Source: Erythrobacter sp. (GTDB taxonomy: Bacteria; Pseudomonadota; Alphaproteobacteria; Sphingomonadales; Sphingomonadaceae). Taken from it: DNA of 64,000 bases. Below are positions 37,436 to 46,687 of this stretch, one piece after another; the first letter of the stretch is position 1, and every line of letters starts with the position of its first letter. The DNA is taken from contig JAHEBH010000003.1 of assembly GCA_024642335.1 (NCBI GenBank), forward strand, positions 7,688-71,687, written 5' to 3'. A program made the translations under genes and the position numbers. The notes under the pieces are model-generated. The model was given only the letters and a program-made list of their open reading frames with translations. It did not search any database and was not told where the DNA came from.

Positions 37436-38400
37436 GCACTCAGGAAACCCCGGAAAAACCAGCACAGCGCCGCAAACTGGGCAGGGGGCTGGGTGCGCTG
37501 ATGGGTGAAACCCGCCGTGAAGAGCCTTTGGCGCTATCTACCTCAGGGCGCTTGCACGGCACGGAACATGTTATTTCCCCTTCAGCGAGCGAAACACGCT
37601 CCGAAGGACTGGCGCATCTACCGGTGGCTGCGATAGAGCCCCATCCAGACCAGCCCCGCCGCCATTTTGCAGAGGACGCTCTGGAGGAGCTGGCCGCTTC
37701 CATCGCATCGCGCGGCGTGATCCAGCCTGTGGTGGTGCGTCCCCTGGGTAACGGGCGTTACCAGCTGGTTGCCGGCGAGCGCCGCTGGCGCGCGGCCCAA
37801 AGGGCGCAACTCCATGAAATACCGGCACTAATTCGCGAACTCGGCGATCGTGACGTCATGGCACTGGCGCTGATTGAGAACATCCAGCGCGAAGATCTGA
37901 ACCCGGTGGAGGAAGCCCGCGCTTACCAGCGTCTGGCCGATCTGGAGGAAATGACGCAGGCGGAAATCGCCCGGCTGGTCGAAAAGTCGCGCAGCCACGT
38001 CGCCAATCTGCAGCGCCTGCTGACTCTACCGGACAGCGTGCTCGGCCACCTGGAAACCGGCAAGCTCGATATGGGCCATGCCCGTGCGCTGGTAGGCCGC
38101 GAAAATGCCGCTGAACTGGCCGAACAGGCGATTGCGAAAGGGCTTTCGGTGCGCGAGGTCGAAAAGCTGGCGCGTTCCCTCGACGGCGGCAGGGCGAAGC
38201 AGCGCAAGGCACGCGAACCGCGCGATCTGGCGCAGGATGCCGACATTGCCGCTGTCGAAAACCACCTGGAGGAATTTCTCGGCCTTCCGGTCAAGATCGC
38301 CGCCGATGCAGACCCGCGTTCGGGCGCGGTCACGATCAAATACCGCACGCTCGACCAGCTGGACCTGATCTGTCAGCGCCTGACGGGCGGGGGAATCTGA
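37432..38400 (+). CDS. parB: Chromosome partitioning protein ParB
   Basis: KLGRGLGALMGE; IEPHPDQPRRHFAEDALEELAASIASRGVIQPVVVRPLGNGRYQLVAGERRWRAAQRA; MALALIENIQREDLNPVEEARAYQRL. Confidence 0.97.
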   Translation: MSTQETPEKPAQRRKLGRGLGALMGETRREEPLALSTSGRLHGTEHVISPSASETRSEGLAHLPVAAIEPHPDQPRRHFAEDALEELAASIASRGVIQPVVVRPLGNGRYQLVAGERRWRAAQRAQLHEIPALIRELGDRDVMALALIENIQREDLNPVEEARAYQRLADLEEMTQAEIARLVEKSRSHVANLQRLLTLPDSVLGHLETGKLDMGHARALVGRENAAELAEQAIAKGLSVREVEKLARSLDGGRAKQRKAREPRDLAQDADIAAVENHLEEFLGLPVKIAADADPRSGAVTIKYRTLDQLDLICQRLTGGGI

Positions 38401-38537
38401 TCTGGCATCTGATCGGGGTGCCAAAAGTCGCGCCGCGCTACTTCGGCCACAAATAATCACGCGAATTTGCGCAGTTGATCAGCGAAGTTGATCATTGGCG
38501 ATAGCAAGGCTTGCCGCCCCTGACACCTGCGGCTGCG

Positions 38538-39041
38538 TCAGATCCTGCCAGAAAGGAGCCCTGCCAGCTCCTCGATCCCCGCCTGGTCCTCCAGATCGAA
38601 GCGTGAGGGCAGGGGGCTATCCAGATCGATCACGGCAATCACTACGCCGCCGCGCCTGACCGGCACGACCAGTTCCGACCGTGTCTCCGCATCACAGGCG
38701 ATGTGCCCTGGGAAAGCATGGACGTCTTCTACCAGCTGGCTTGTCCCGCTTGCAGCGCATGCACCACAAACTCCTGAAGTCAAAGGGATTCTGATGCAGG
38801 CAGGCCTTCCTGCAAAGGGCCCGAGCACCAATTCGCCATCCACCATGCGGTAAAAGCCCGTCCAGTTCACATCGGGAAGGAATTCCCACAGCAAGGCGGC
38901 AACATTGGCCATATTGGCCACACCGTCGCATTCGCCTGCAGTCAGGGCGTCGGCCGCCCGAAGCAGCTCACGATAGAGCTCCGGCTTCGAAAGCCCTTCG
39001 GAAAAGCGGAAATCGAACATCATCATCGCTCTAGCCGCCAA
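38538..39041 (-). CDS. GAF domain protein (free methionine-(R)-sulfoxide reductase-like)
   Basis: NVAALLWEFLPDVNWTGFYRMVDGELVLGPFAGRPACIRIPLTSGVCGACAASGTSQLVEDVHAFPGHIACDAETRSELVVPV. Confidence 0.92.
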   Translation of the reverse strand: MAARAMMMFDFRFSEGLSKPELYRELLRAADALTAGECDGVANMANVAALLWEFLPDVNWTGFYRMVDGELVLGPFAGRPACIRIPLTSGVCGACAASGTSQLVEDVHAFPGHIACDAETRSELVVPVRRGGVVIAVIDLDSPLPSRFDLEDQAGIEELAGLLSGRI

Positions 39042-39062
39042 AGCATTTGCCGCAAAGCCCGC

Positions 39063-40550
39063 TTGGCCCTATTTCCATGCGCCATGACTATCGTGAAAAA
39101 GATCCTTATCGCCCTTGTTGTCATCCTGCTGGTGCTTGTGGCACTGGGCTGGTGGCTGACGCGTGGCTCGGCGCCGCAGTATTCTCTGGAAGAAACCAGC
39201 GGCACCGATCCCGTCCTTGCGGAACCGCAGGAGGAATTCCTGCCCACGGTGGGCGTTTCCACACCGATCGGGTGGCAGGAGGGCGAATTGCCCGTGGCGG
39301 CCGACGGTTTGGTGGTCAATCGCTTCGCCGAAGGGCTCGAGCATCCACGTGTCCTCTATACATTGCCCAATGGCGATGTGCTGGCCGTGCTCACCAATGC
39401 ACCCGAACGGCCGATTGCCGGGGGATGGCTGACCAATCTGGTAGCCGGATTCCTGTTCAGCGAGGCCGGCGCTGCCGTGCCGTCACCCAACCAGATCGTG
39501 CTGCTGCGCGATGCCGATGCCGATGGTGTGGCCGAGGAGCGCCATGTGCTGCGTGACGATCTCGACTCTCCCTCTGGCGTCGCCTGGCACGATGGCAACC
39601 TCTACGTCGCCAACCATGATGCGCTGCTGCGCTTCGATTATGCGCTGGGCGATACACAGATCGTGGGCGAGGCGGAGAAGCTCGCCGACCTGCCGCCTGC
39701 CGGCAACCACTGGATGCGCAATATCCTGCTCAATGAGGAAGGAAACCTCCTCTACATCGCAGTGGGATCGGCATCGAACATCGGCGAAGGCGGGATGGAG
39801 ATCGAAGAGGGGCGCGCGGCGATCCATGAGCTCAACCTCCGGACTGGGCAGGCACGAATTTATGGCGGCGGCTTGCGCAATCCCAACGGGCTCGACTGGA
39901 ACCCCTGGCGCGACGAACTCTGGACCACGGTGAACGAGCGCGACATGCTCGGCCCCGACCTGGTGCCCGACTACCTCACCAATGTCCCGCTGGGCGTGAA
40001 TTACGGCTGGCCGTGGGTCTATTACAACGATGTCTTCGACAATCGCGTGAAAGCGCCGGCGCCGCAATTCCTCACCGAATATACGAGAACGCCCGAATTC
40101 GCGCTCGGCCCGCACGTCGCACCGCTCGGTCTCGTGTTCACGCAGGAAGGCACGCGCATGGGCGAGCGTTTTGCACAAGGCGCCTTCGTGGCCCGCCACG
40201 GATCGTGGAACCGCAACCCACGCGTGGGCTATGACGTTGTTTTCATTGAATTTGACTCCCGCGGCAACCCGCAAGGCAAACCGCTAACCGTGCTCGAGAG
40301 CTTCCTGGCCGGCGACGGGGAGACCAGGGGGCGTCCGACCTGGACAGCGTGGGACCGGACCGGCGCGCTGCTGGTGAGCGATGACACGGGCAATGTGATC
40401 TGGCGCGTGGTCAATCCCAATGCCGAACCGACCGCAGCGCCGGTGCGCAATACGGGCGCACCTCTACCACCCCGCCGCGAGCTGATCGGCGATCCGTCGC
40501 GCGCCTTCGAGGAGCCGCCGGCGAACCTCCCCATGCCGGGAGGCCTCTGA
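39063..40550 (+). CDS. PQQ-dependent sugar (sorbosone) dehydrogenase-like beta-propeller protein
   Basis: N-terminal TM/signal anchor; RFAEGLEHPRVLYTLPNGDVLAV; SPSGVAWHDGNLYVANHDALLRFDY; YGGGLRNPNGLDWNPWRDELWTTVNERDMLGPDLVPDYLTNVPLGVNYGWPWVYYN. Confidence 0.88.
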   Translation: MALFPCAMTIVKKILIALVVILLVLVALGWWLTRGSAPQYSLEETSGTDPVLAEPQEEFLPTVGVSTPIGWQEGELPVAADGLVVNRFAEGLEHPRVLYTLPNGDVLAVLTNAPERPIAGGWLTNLVAGFLFSEAGAAVPSPNQIVLLRDADADGVAEERHVLRDDLDSPSGVAWHDGNLYVANHDALLRFDYALGDTQIVGEAEKLADLPPAGNHWMRNILLNEEGNLLYIAVGSASNIGEGGMEIEEGRAAIHELNLRTGQARIYGGGLRNPNGLDWNPWRDELWTTVNERDMLGPDLVPDYLTNVPLGVNYGWPWVYYNDVFDNRVKAPAPQFLTEYTRTPEFALGPHVAPLGLVFTQEGTRMGERFAQGAFVARHGSWNRNPRVGYDVVFIEFDSRGNPQGKPLTVLESFLAGDGETRGRPTWTAWDRTGALLVSDDTGNVIWRVVNPNAEPTAAPVRNTGAPLPPRRELIGDPSRAFEEPPANLPMPGGL

Positions 40551-40556
40551 GACTTC

Positions 40557-41378
40557 TTACCCGAGCGACTTGCCGGCGCGTCCAGCCAGTTCGGTTATGA
40601 AATGCCATGCAGTGCGGCCCGAGCGGGATCCGCGCCGCTTCGACCATTCGAGCGCTTCTGCCTCGTCCAGATCGAGGCCATATTCCGCCGCATAGCCGCG
40701 CAAGATATCGAGAAACTCGTCCTGCGAGCAGGCGTGGAAGCCCAGCGACAGCCCGAAACGGTCGGCCAGCGCGAGAGTGTCGTCCACCGCATCGCGCGGG
40801 TTGAGCGGGTCGTCCTGTTCGCTGCCGTGGCGCGGAATGATCGCCCGGCGGTTCGAGGTCACCGCCAGCCGCACATTGGCGGGACGTGCCTCAACCCCGC
40901 CGTCGAGCCAGCTGCGCAAATGGCGCGGACCGACGCTGTCGCCCTCGGCAAAGCCGAGATCGTCGATAAAGACGAGGAAGTTGCGCTCGACCTTCGCCAG
41001 CTGCTGGAAAAGCGCAGTGAGCGCGGTCAGCGCATCGGTGGTGACCTGCACCAGCGCGATCGCGCCGCCATCTCCTTGCGCGGCGGCCACGGCAGCGCGA
41101 ACCAGCGCGGATTTGCCCATCCCGCGGGACCCCCACAGCAACATGTCATGCGCCGCCTGCCCCGCAGCCAGCCTTGCGACATTTGACGTCACGGTGCGCT
41201 TCTGTCGGTCAATTCCGCGCAAGAGCGCGAGATCGGGCGCTTCGATGCGCCCAACAGGGTGCGCGGTCCCGTTCCAGACATAGGCAGGCGCGGAAAGCCA
41301 GTCCGCCACTGCGGATGCCTGTGCCTGCGCTTCCAGCGCCTCGGCAATGCGGCGCAACAAATCCTCGGTCCTGTTCAT
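40557..41378 (-). CDS. DUF815-family AAA ATPase
   Basis: Start MNRTEDLLRRIAEALEAQAQ (41378); Walker A LLWGSRGMGKSALVRA; FLVFIDDLGFAEGDS; LDGGVEARPANVRLAVTSNRRAIIPRH. Confidence 0.9.
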   Translation of the reverse strand: MNRTEDLLRRIAEALEAQAQASAVADWLSAPAYVWNGTAHPVGRIEAPDLALLRGIDRQKRTVTSNVARLAAGQAAHDMLLWGSRGMGKSALVRAAVAAAQGDGGAIALVQVTTDALTALTALFQQLAKVERNFLVFIDDLGFAEGDSVGPRHLRSWLDGGVEARPANVRLAVTSNRRAIIPRHGSEQDDPLNPRDAVDDTLALADRFGLSLGFHACSQDEFLDILRGYAAEYGLDLDEAEALEWSKRRGSRSGRTAWHFITELAGRAGKSLG

Positions 41379-41510
41379 GCGCCCTGCCTCGCCCGCCGCA
41401 CCTGCTTCGTCAAGTCGATTGCACTGGCACGGATTTGCCGACAAGATGGAGGCTCCCCCCATTGAGGAGGCACCGCGAGGCGCCGGGGGCATGGTAATGG
41501 AGGGGAAATC

Positions 41511-42917
41511 ATGAAGCAGTGGAAGCTGCGGCGGGTAGCCGCGTGCGTCTTTTCGATCGGGTCTCTGGCCCTGGCGGCCCCAATGGCGGCCGCACCCAGC
41601 GTCTATCCTACCGGCACGACGATCTACGATCCGGAGCAGGCTGACAGCGGCTATACGGTACTGTCCATCCTCGGCACGCGTGCCGTGGTGGTCATCGACA
41701 TGAATGGCCGCGTGGTGAAGCAGTGGGACGATTACAACGTCTCGGCCGGCGGACCTGCCCGCATCCTGCCGGGCGGTATCGTTTTGGCATCGAACGGAGC
41801 TTTCCCTGGCCACCTGGAGACCACCGCGCTGATCGCACGCGATTTCGACGGCAACGAGCTGTGGCGATTCGACCGCGCGGAGGAAATCACCATCCGCCGG
41901 ACCACAGGCGAAGGGGCTGATGCCGTTACAACCGAAGAAAGACAATGGAGCGCCCGCCAGCACCACGACTGGCAGCTTTCGAGTTTCCCTGCGGGATATT
42001 ACTCGCCCGATTTCACGCCCGGCCTCGACGGCGCGCGGACCTTGATCCTTGCCCATGCCAACAAGAGCGATGCAGCGATTGCCGATGTCGTGCTGGAAGA
42101 CGACCGGATCTACGAACTCGACGCCAATGGCGCAATCGTGTGGGACTGGCGCGCCAGCGACCATATCGACGAGCTCGGTTTCAACGTGGCGGAGCGCAAC
42201 GCCATCCGCCGCGGCGGCGCGCGCGACAATTTCGACTGGTTCCACATCAATTCGGCCACCTATCTGGGGCCGAACAAGTGGTATGATGCGGGCGACGAGC
42301 GCTTCCACCCCGACAATGTGATCATCTCCAGCCGGCAGACGAGCATCATTGCCATTATCGCGCGCGATGGCTCGATCGTCTGGCAGTTGGGTCCCGATTA
42401 TGCGGATTCGCTGGCGGAAATGGCGATCGGCCAGATCGTCGGCCAGCACCATGCGCATTTCATTCCCCAGGGCCTGCCGGGGGCGGGCAATCTGCTCGTC
42501 TTCGATAATGGCGGTTCGGGCGGTTATGGCGATCCCAACGCCCTGTCCCCCAACGGCCAGACCGAATATCGCCGCCACAATTCGCGTGTGCTGGAAATCG
42601 ATCCGGTGACGCTGGAAGTGGTGTGGAGGTATGAGGCAGGGAACTTCTTCAGCTTCAACATCAGCGGGGCACAGCGCCTGGAAAACGGCAATACGCTGAT
42701 CACGGAAGGTGCGCCGGGCCGCGTGTTCGAGGTAACCGCGGGCGAACGGCCCCAGATCGTCTGGGAATACCAGAACGCCTCGGGCGCTGGTGGGCCACAG
42801 GTCTATCGCGCCTATCGCCTGCCCTATAACTGGATCCCGCAACTGCCACTGCCCGACGAGGTTGCGCTTGCAGCGCCCGAGCCGGGCACCTTCCATGTGC
42901 CCGGCAGCGTGCAATAG
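41511..42917 (+). CDS. Secreted arylsulfotransferase (ASST)-family protein
   Basis: Signal peptide; GYTVLSILGTRAVVVIDMNGRVVKQW; ARQHHDWQLSSF; FDWFHINSATYLGPNKWYDAGDERFHPDNVIISSRQTSIIAIIARDGSIVWQLGPDY; QHHAHFIPQGLPGAGNLLVFDNGG. Confidence 0.87.
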   Translation: MKQWKLRRVAACVFSIGSLALAAPMAAAPSVYPTGTTIYDPEQADSGYTVLSILGTRAVVVIDMNGRVVKQWDDYNVSAGGPARILPGGIVLASNGAFPGHLETTALIARDFDGNELWRFDRAEEITIRRTTGEGADAVTTEERQWSARQHHDWQLSSFPAGYYSPDFTPGLDGARTLILAHANKSDAAIADVVLEDDRIYELDANGAIVWDWRASDHIDELGFNVAERNAIRRGGARDNFDWFHINSATYLGPNKWYDAGDERFHPDNVIISSRQTSIIAIIARDGSIVWQLGPDYADSLAEMAIGQIVGQHHAHFIPQGLPGAGNLLVFDNGGSGGYGDPNALSPNGQTEYRRHNSRVLEIDPVTLEVVWRYEAGNFFSFNISGAQRLENGNTLITEGAPGRVFEVTAGERPQIVWEYQNASGAGGPQVYRAYRLPYNWIPQLPLPDEVALAAPEPGTFHVPGSVQ

Positions 42918-42954
42918 ACTTGGCTTGTCGCCTCGCGCGTTCTAGCGCGGGGCG

Positions 42955-43884
42955 ATGACCGAGAGACTGGCGAATGACGGGCAGGGCATAGCGCGCGCAG
43001 TGGAGCTGCTGCGCGCGGGCCAGCTCGTCGCTGTGCCGACAGAGACGGTCTACGGCCTTGCCGCGCGCGCGGATAGCGAGGATGCCGTCGCCGCGATCTA
43101 TCGCGCCAAGGGCCGCCCCAGCTTCAATCCGCTGATCAGCCATGTATCGAGCGTGGAAATGGCACGGCGCTTGGCGCAATTCGACGAGCGGGCGGAGCGC
43201 CTGGCGGCGCACTTCTGGCCGGGACCGCTCACGCTGGTGCTTCCGCTGCGCGAGGAGGCAGGTGTTGTGCCGGCGGTGACCGCAGGCCTGCCCACGATAG
43301 CGCTGCGCATGCCCGCCCATCCGGTCACGCAGGAGCTGCTGCGCCAGCTCGACCTGCCGCTGGCCGCACCATCGGCAAATCGTAGCATGGGGATCAGTCC
43401 GACCAGCGCCGATCATGTAGCAAGCACGCTCGACGGACGGATCGCGGCGATTCTCGATGGCGGGACCTGCCTGCGCGGGCTGGAATCGACCATTGTCGCC
43501 TTGCGCGAGGGAAATGGCTGGAGCCTGTTGCGCGAAGGCCCGGTGACGCGGGAGGAACTGGAGCAAATACTGGGTTGCCCGCCTGTCGAAGCTGGCAAGG
43601 GGATCGAAGCCCCCGGCCAGCTGGTGCGGCATTATTCACCGGGCAAACCCGTGCGGCTGGAGGCTGGCGAAGCAGCCGAAGGCGAGTTCCTAATCGGGTT
43701 TGGCGAAATCCGGGGCCATAGCAACCTCTCGGATTCGGGCGATCTCGCCCAGGCGGCGGCGCGGCTTTATGCCTGCCTGCATGAGGCGGCCGCATCGCCT
43801 CTTGCGCGCATTGCGGTGGCGCCAATTCCGCAATCAGGGATCGGCGCGGCGATCTGTGATCGCCTGACAAGGGCTGCGGCCTAG
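42955..43884 (+). CDS. L-threonylcarbamoyladenylate synthase (Sua5/YrdC)
   Basis: GQLVAVPTETVYGLAARADSEDAVAAIYRAKGRPSFNPLISHVSS; APSANRSMGISPTSADHV; APGQLVRHYSPGKPVRL. Confidence 0.95.
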   Translation: MTERLANDGQGIARAVELLRAGQLVAVPTETVYGLAARADSEDAVAAIYRAKGRPSFNPLISHVSSVEMARRLAQFDERAERLAAHFWPGPLTLVLPLREEAGVVPAVTAGLPTIALRMPAHPVTQELLRQLDLPLAAPSANRSMGISPTSADHVASTLDGRIAAILDGGTCLRGLESTIVALREGNGWSLLREGPVTREELEQILGCPPVEAGKGIEAPGQLVRHYSPGKPVRLEAGEAAEGEFLIGFGEIRGHSNLSDSGDLAQAAARLYACLHEAAASPLARIAVAPIPQSGIGAAICDRLTRAAA

Positions 43885-43888
43885 AACG

Positions 43889-44746
43889 TCAGCCTTGTTC
43901 CTCGACTGCGGCATCTGGCTCGGTCACCGCTTCGTCTGCGCCGCTATCCATTCCGGGCAGTGGAGCAAGCCCGCAATCCACGTCGCCTCCGCCGATTTGC
44001 GTGACCGAACATGTCGCATGACCATAAATGTCGACATTGCCTCTTCCACCGATCGAAATGTCAGCGTCGTCCGAAACCGAGAGACTGACATCGCCCGTAC
44101 CCCCGATGGTGATATCGGCGGTTTCGCTGCTCAGTTGCGCCGCGTTGATTTCGCCCGATCCGCCGATGAAGATGGTCGTCTCCTTCGCCACGCCTGAAAG
44201 TGTGATCTCGCCCGATCCGGCGATGGCAATCTCGGCCTCGTCCACCTTCATGCCGGTGATCACCAGCTCGCTTTCGCGTCCGGTTATGGCTGCCGAGAAT
44301 TTGTCGCCTTCGACACGGTCGATCGTCATATCTCCATATCCGGTCAGCGCGACTGCGCTGAGCGAGGGCAGGGTGACATAGAAGGTGGCCTCCTGGAGCC
44401 TGGGCCAATTGTCCATATCGAACCCTTCCGGCGGGGCGATTGTCAGGCGGCCATTCGAAACATGGGCCTCCAGAGTGCCGATCGCGCGGGCGGACCCTTC
44501 GGACCGGACGGAGAATTCCTCGCCGTAGGTAACCACGACATCCTGCGGCCCGTTGCTGAAGATTTCCGTGAAGTCGGCCAGGTCATATTCCATCGAGGTC
44601 GGCCCATTGGCGGTGAAATCGCCAACGCTCACCTCGACGGCATCAGGCTCCTCCAGGATGATGGCCGCAGTTCCTGTGGCGAGAGCGCCTGCAGCGACCG
44701 CCAGCAGGATTTCCCTCTTTCTCAGTCTGGGTTTTTCGCCGGCCAC
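43889..44746 (-). CDS. DUF2807 (GIN-domain) protein, copy 1
   Basis: Repeated short beta motifs ..AIAGSGEITLSG..IGGSGEINAAQ..IGGTGDVSLS..IGGRGNVDIYG; N-terminal TM. Confidence 0.85.
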   Translation of the reverse strand: MAGEKPRLRKREILLAVAAGALATGTAAIILEEPDAVEVSVGDFTANGPTSMEYDLADFTEIFSNGPQDVVVTYGEEFSVRSEGSARAIGTLEAHVSNGRLTIAPPEGFDMDNWPRLQEATFYVTLPSLSAVALTGYGDMTIDRVEGDKFSAAITGRESELVITGMKVDEAEIAIAGSGEITLSGVAKETTIFIGGSGEINAAQLSSETADITIGGTGDVSLSVSDDADISIGGRGNVDIYGHATCSVTQIGGGDVDCGLAPLPGMDSGADEAVTEPDAAVEEQG

Positions 44747-44772
44747 TTCGTCTTCGCCCCCTTCCGCAGTTG

Positions 44773-45102
44773 CTAGTCTTCCTGCTCCATCGGAATCGTC
44801 GGTATCAGCGCATCCATTTCCCGCCGTACGGCGATGGCCTCACGGCATGCCTGATCATTGCCCTGGTCGCAATCCTCGACCAGCATGGCATATTCGCGCT
44901 CCAGCTTGCCCAACTCTTCTTCGCGGCGCCGGATTTCGCGGCCGCGTGTCTCGTCCGCTTCGGACTGGCTGGTGGTGGCCACATCGACCGCAGAACTGGC
45001 CAACCTGACGGGAGCCGTCGCCACCTCGGCAACAGCCTTGGCCAGGCAGCCGCCCAGCAACAGAGGGGCGGCAATGGCCAGGATCACTATCTGGAGTCGC
45101 AT
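44773..45102 (-). CDS. Small lipoprotein of unknown function
   Basis: Lipobox APLLLGGC; coiled REIRRREEELGKLEREYAMLVEDC. Confidence 0.75.
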   Translation of the reverse strand: MRLQIVILAIAAPLLLGGCLAKAVAEVATAPVRLASSAVDVATTSQSEADETRGREIRRREEELGKLEREYAMLVEDCDQGNDQACREAIAVRREMDALIPTIPMEQED

Positions 45103-45177
45103 GGGCAGATCCTATCGCAAAATTTCCTGCGACAGCAATGACCTGCGTTTGCTTATCGGGCAATGAACGTGGCTGGT

Positions 45178-45981
45178 TTATGCCGCTTCATCCTCTCTGC
45201 GTTCGCAGACCAGGCTGCCCGAACCCATCGAATGGACGCGGCAACGCGCGCTTCCGCGCACGGTGACATTGCCCGATCCCATGATATTGGCATTTACCTC
45301 ACCATCCGAGGAGAAGGTGGCCTTGCCCGATCCGGCGATGTTGATCTCCGCATCTTCCGCTTCCAGCCCGACCATATCCGCCGTTCCGCTTCCGGCCACC
45401 GACAGGTCAAGCTCGCGCACCTTGCCGCCTGCGGTCAGACGGCCGCTGCCGGCGATCGAGACATCAAGGCTGGTGCTGTCGATTTCTAGGATCGACGCGC
45501 TGCCCGACCCGGCGATGACGATTTCCGCCTCGTCGGCAAGCCGGGAAGCCGCCAGCTGGCCCGATCCGGCAATGACGATCTTTTCGGGCGCGGGCATGGT
45601 GACGTTGACGGTGGCAACTTCGCCATCATCATCGTTCCAGTCGATGTCCTGGCGCATGATCGAAAGCGTTCCGTCTTCAAGGACAAAGCGCATGCGATCC
45701 TTGGCCGCTTCTGTGCCCTGCAGGGCGATGGTGAAGTCCGCACCCTCGCTTACCACCACGTGATCGGGGCCCATGAGGTTGATCGCGGCGGGGGCATCGC
45801 CGCTCATGTCGAGTTCGGACAGCGGCACGCCCCGGGTGCCCTTGAAGCGATACTCGCCGCCCCGGTTCTGGCATCCGGCCATCATTCCTCCCATCGCAGC
45901 CAGGGCGATGAAGGGGCCGACCGTGCGGATGATCTTGTCGAAGCGGAATCCCCCATGTCGCTTGTGTCGCTTGTGGCGCAT
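45178..45981 (-). CDS. DUF2807 (GIN-domain) protein, copy 2
   Basis: VIAGSGQLAAS..VIAGSGSASIL..IAGSGRLTAGG..VAGSGTADMVG..IAGSGKATFSS..IMGSGNVTVRG repeats. Confidence 0.87.
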   Translation of the reverse strand: MRHKRHKRHGGFRFDKIIRTVGPFIALAAMGGMMAGCQNRGGEYRFKGTRGVPLSELDMSGDAPAAINLMGPDHVVVSEGADFTIALQGTEAAKDRMRFVLEDGTLSIMRQDIDWNDDDGEVATVNVTMPAPEKIVIAGSGQLAASRLADEAEIVIAGSGSASILEIDSTSLDVSIAGSGRLTAGGKVRELDLSVAGSGTADMVGLEAEDAEINIAGSGKATFSSDGEVNANIMGSGNVTVRGSARCRVHSMGSGSLVCERREDEAA

Positions 45982-46088
45982 AAGGCCTCCTGTGTCTGTG
46001 TGTTAAGACGATAATACAGGAGGTCAGCGTTTTCGGCAAATACGTTTGTCGATCACTGTTGTGGTTTCGCCGGGTGCAGTCAGGCAAT

Positions 46089-46119
46089 GAAAAAGGCCGC
46101 CCCGACATGCGGAGCGGCC
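46089..46119 (-). terminator. Rho-independent terminator of the carD gene
   Basis: Minus strand GGCCGCtCCG-CATGT-CGGgGCGGCC then TTTTT. Confidence 0.8.
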
Positions 46120-46153
46120 CTTTGCGTGCCCTTCAGGTGCGGTTGTGTGCCGC

Positions 46154-46687
46154 TCAGGCGTCTTCGGTGTTCTCGTAATACTGCGGAGCATGCTCCTTCA
46201 GCACGTTGAGGATCTTGGTCAGCGCGGAAGGCTCATCGGTCTTTTCCATGGCCGCCAGTTCGCGCGCCAGACGGCTGGAAGCCGCTTCGAAGATCTGTCG
46301 CTCGGAATAGGACTGTTCCGGCTGGTCTTCCGGACGGAACAGGTCGCGCGTCACTTCGGCGATCGACACCAGGTCACCCGAATTGATCTTGGCTTCGTAT
46401 TCCTGCGCACGGCGGCTCCACATGGTGCGCTTCACCTTTGGCTTGCCCTTCAGCGTTTCCATGGCTTCCTTCAGCGTCTTGTCGCTGGAAAGCTTGCGCA
46501 TGCCGATGCTTTCGACCTTGTTGACAGGTACGCGCAGGGTCATGCGTTCCTTCTCGAAACGCAGGACATAGAGTTCGAGCTGCATGCCGGCGATTTCCTC
46601 GCTCTGCAGTTCGATCACACGGCCCACGCCGTGCTTGGGGTAAACAACGTAATCACCTACATCAAAGGCGGGGGCATTGGATGCCAT
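46154..46687 (-). CDS. CarD-family transcriptional regulator
   Basis: FDVGDYVVYPKHGVGRVIELQSEEIAGMQLELYVLRFEKERMTLRVPVNKVESIGMRKLSS..RRAQEYEAKINSGDLVSIAEVTRDLFRPEDQPEQSYSER. Confidence 0.96.
   Translation of the reverse strand: MASNAPAFDVGDYVVYPKHGVGRVIELQSEEIAGMQLELYVLRFEKERMTLRVPVNKVESIGMRKLSSDKTLKEAMETLKGKPKVKRTMWSRRAQEYEAKINSGDLVSIAEVTRDLFRPEDQPEQSYSERQIFEAASSRLARELAAMEKTDEPSALTKILNVLKEHAPQYYENTEDA

Noticed and set aside
41379-42914. Upstream extension of the DUF815 ORF to 785 aa
   Set aside because: The extension is antisense to the ASST-family gene and lacks domain signals; homolog-like start MNRTEDLLRRIAEALEAQ is at 41378.
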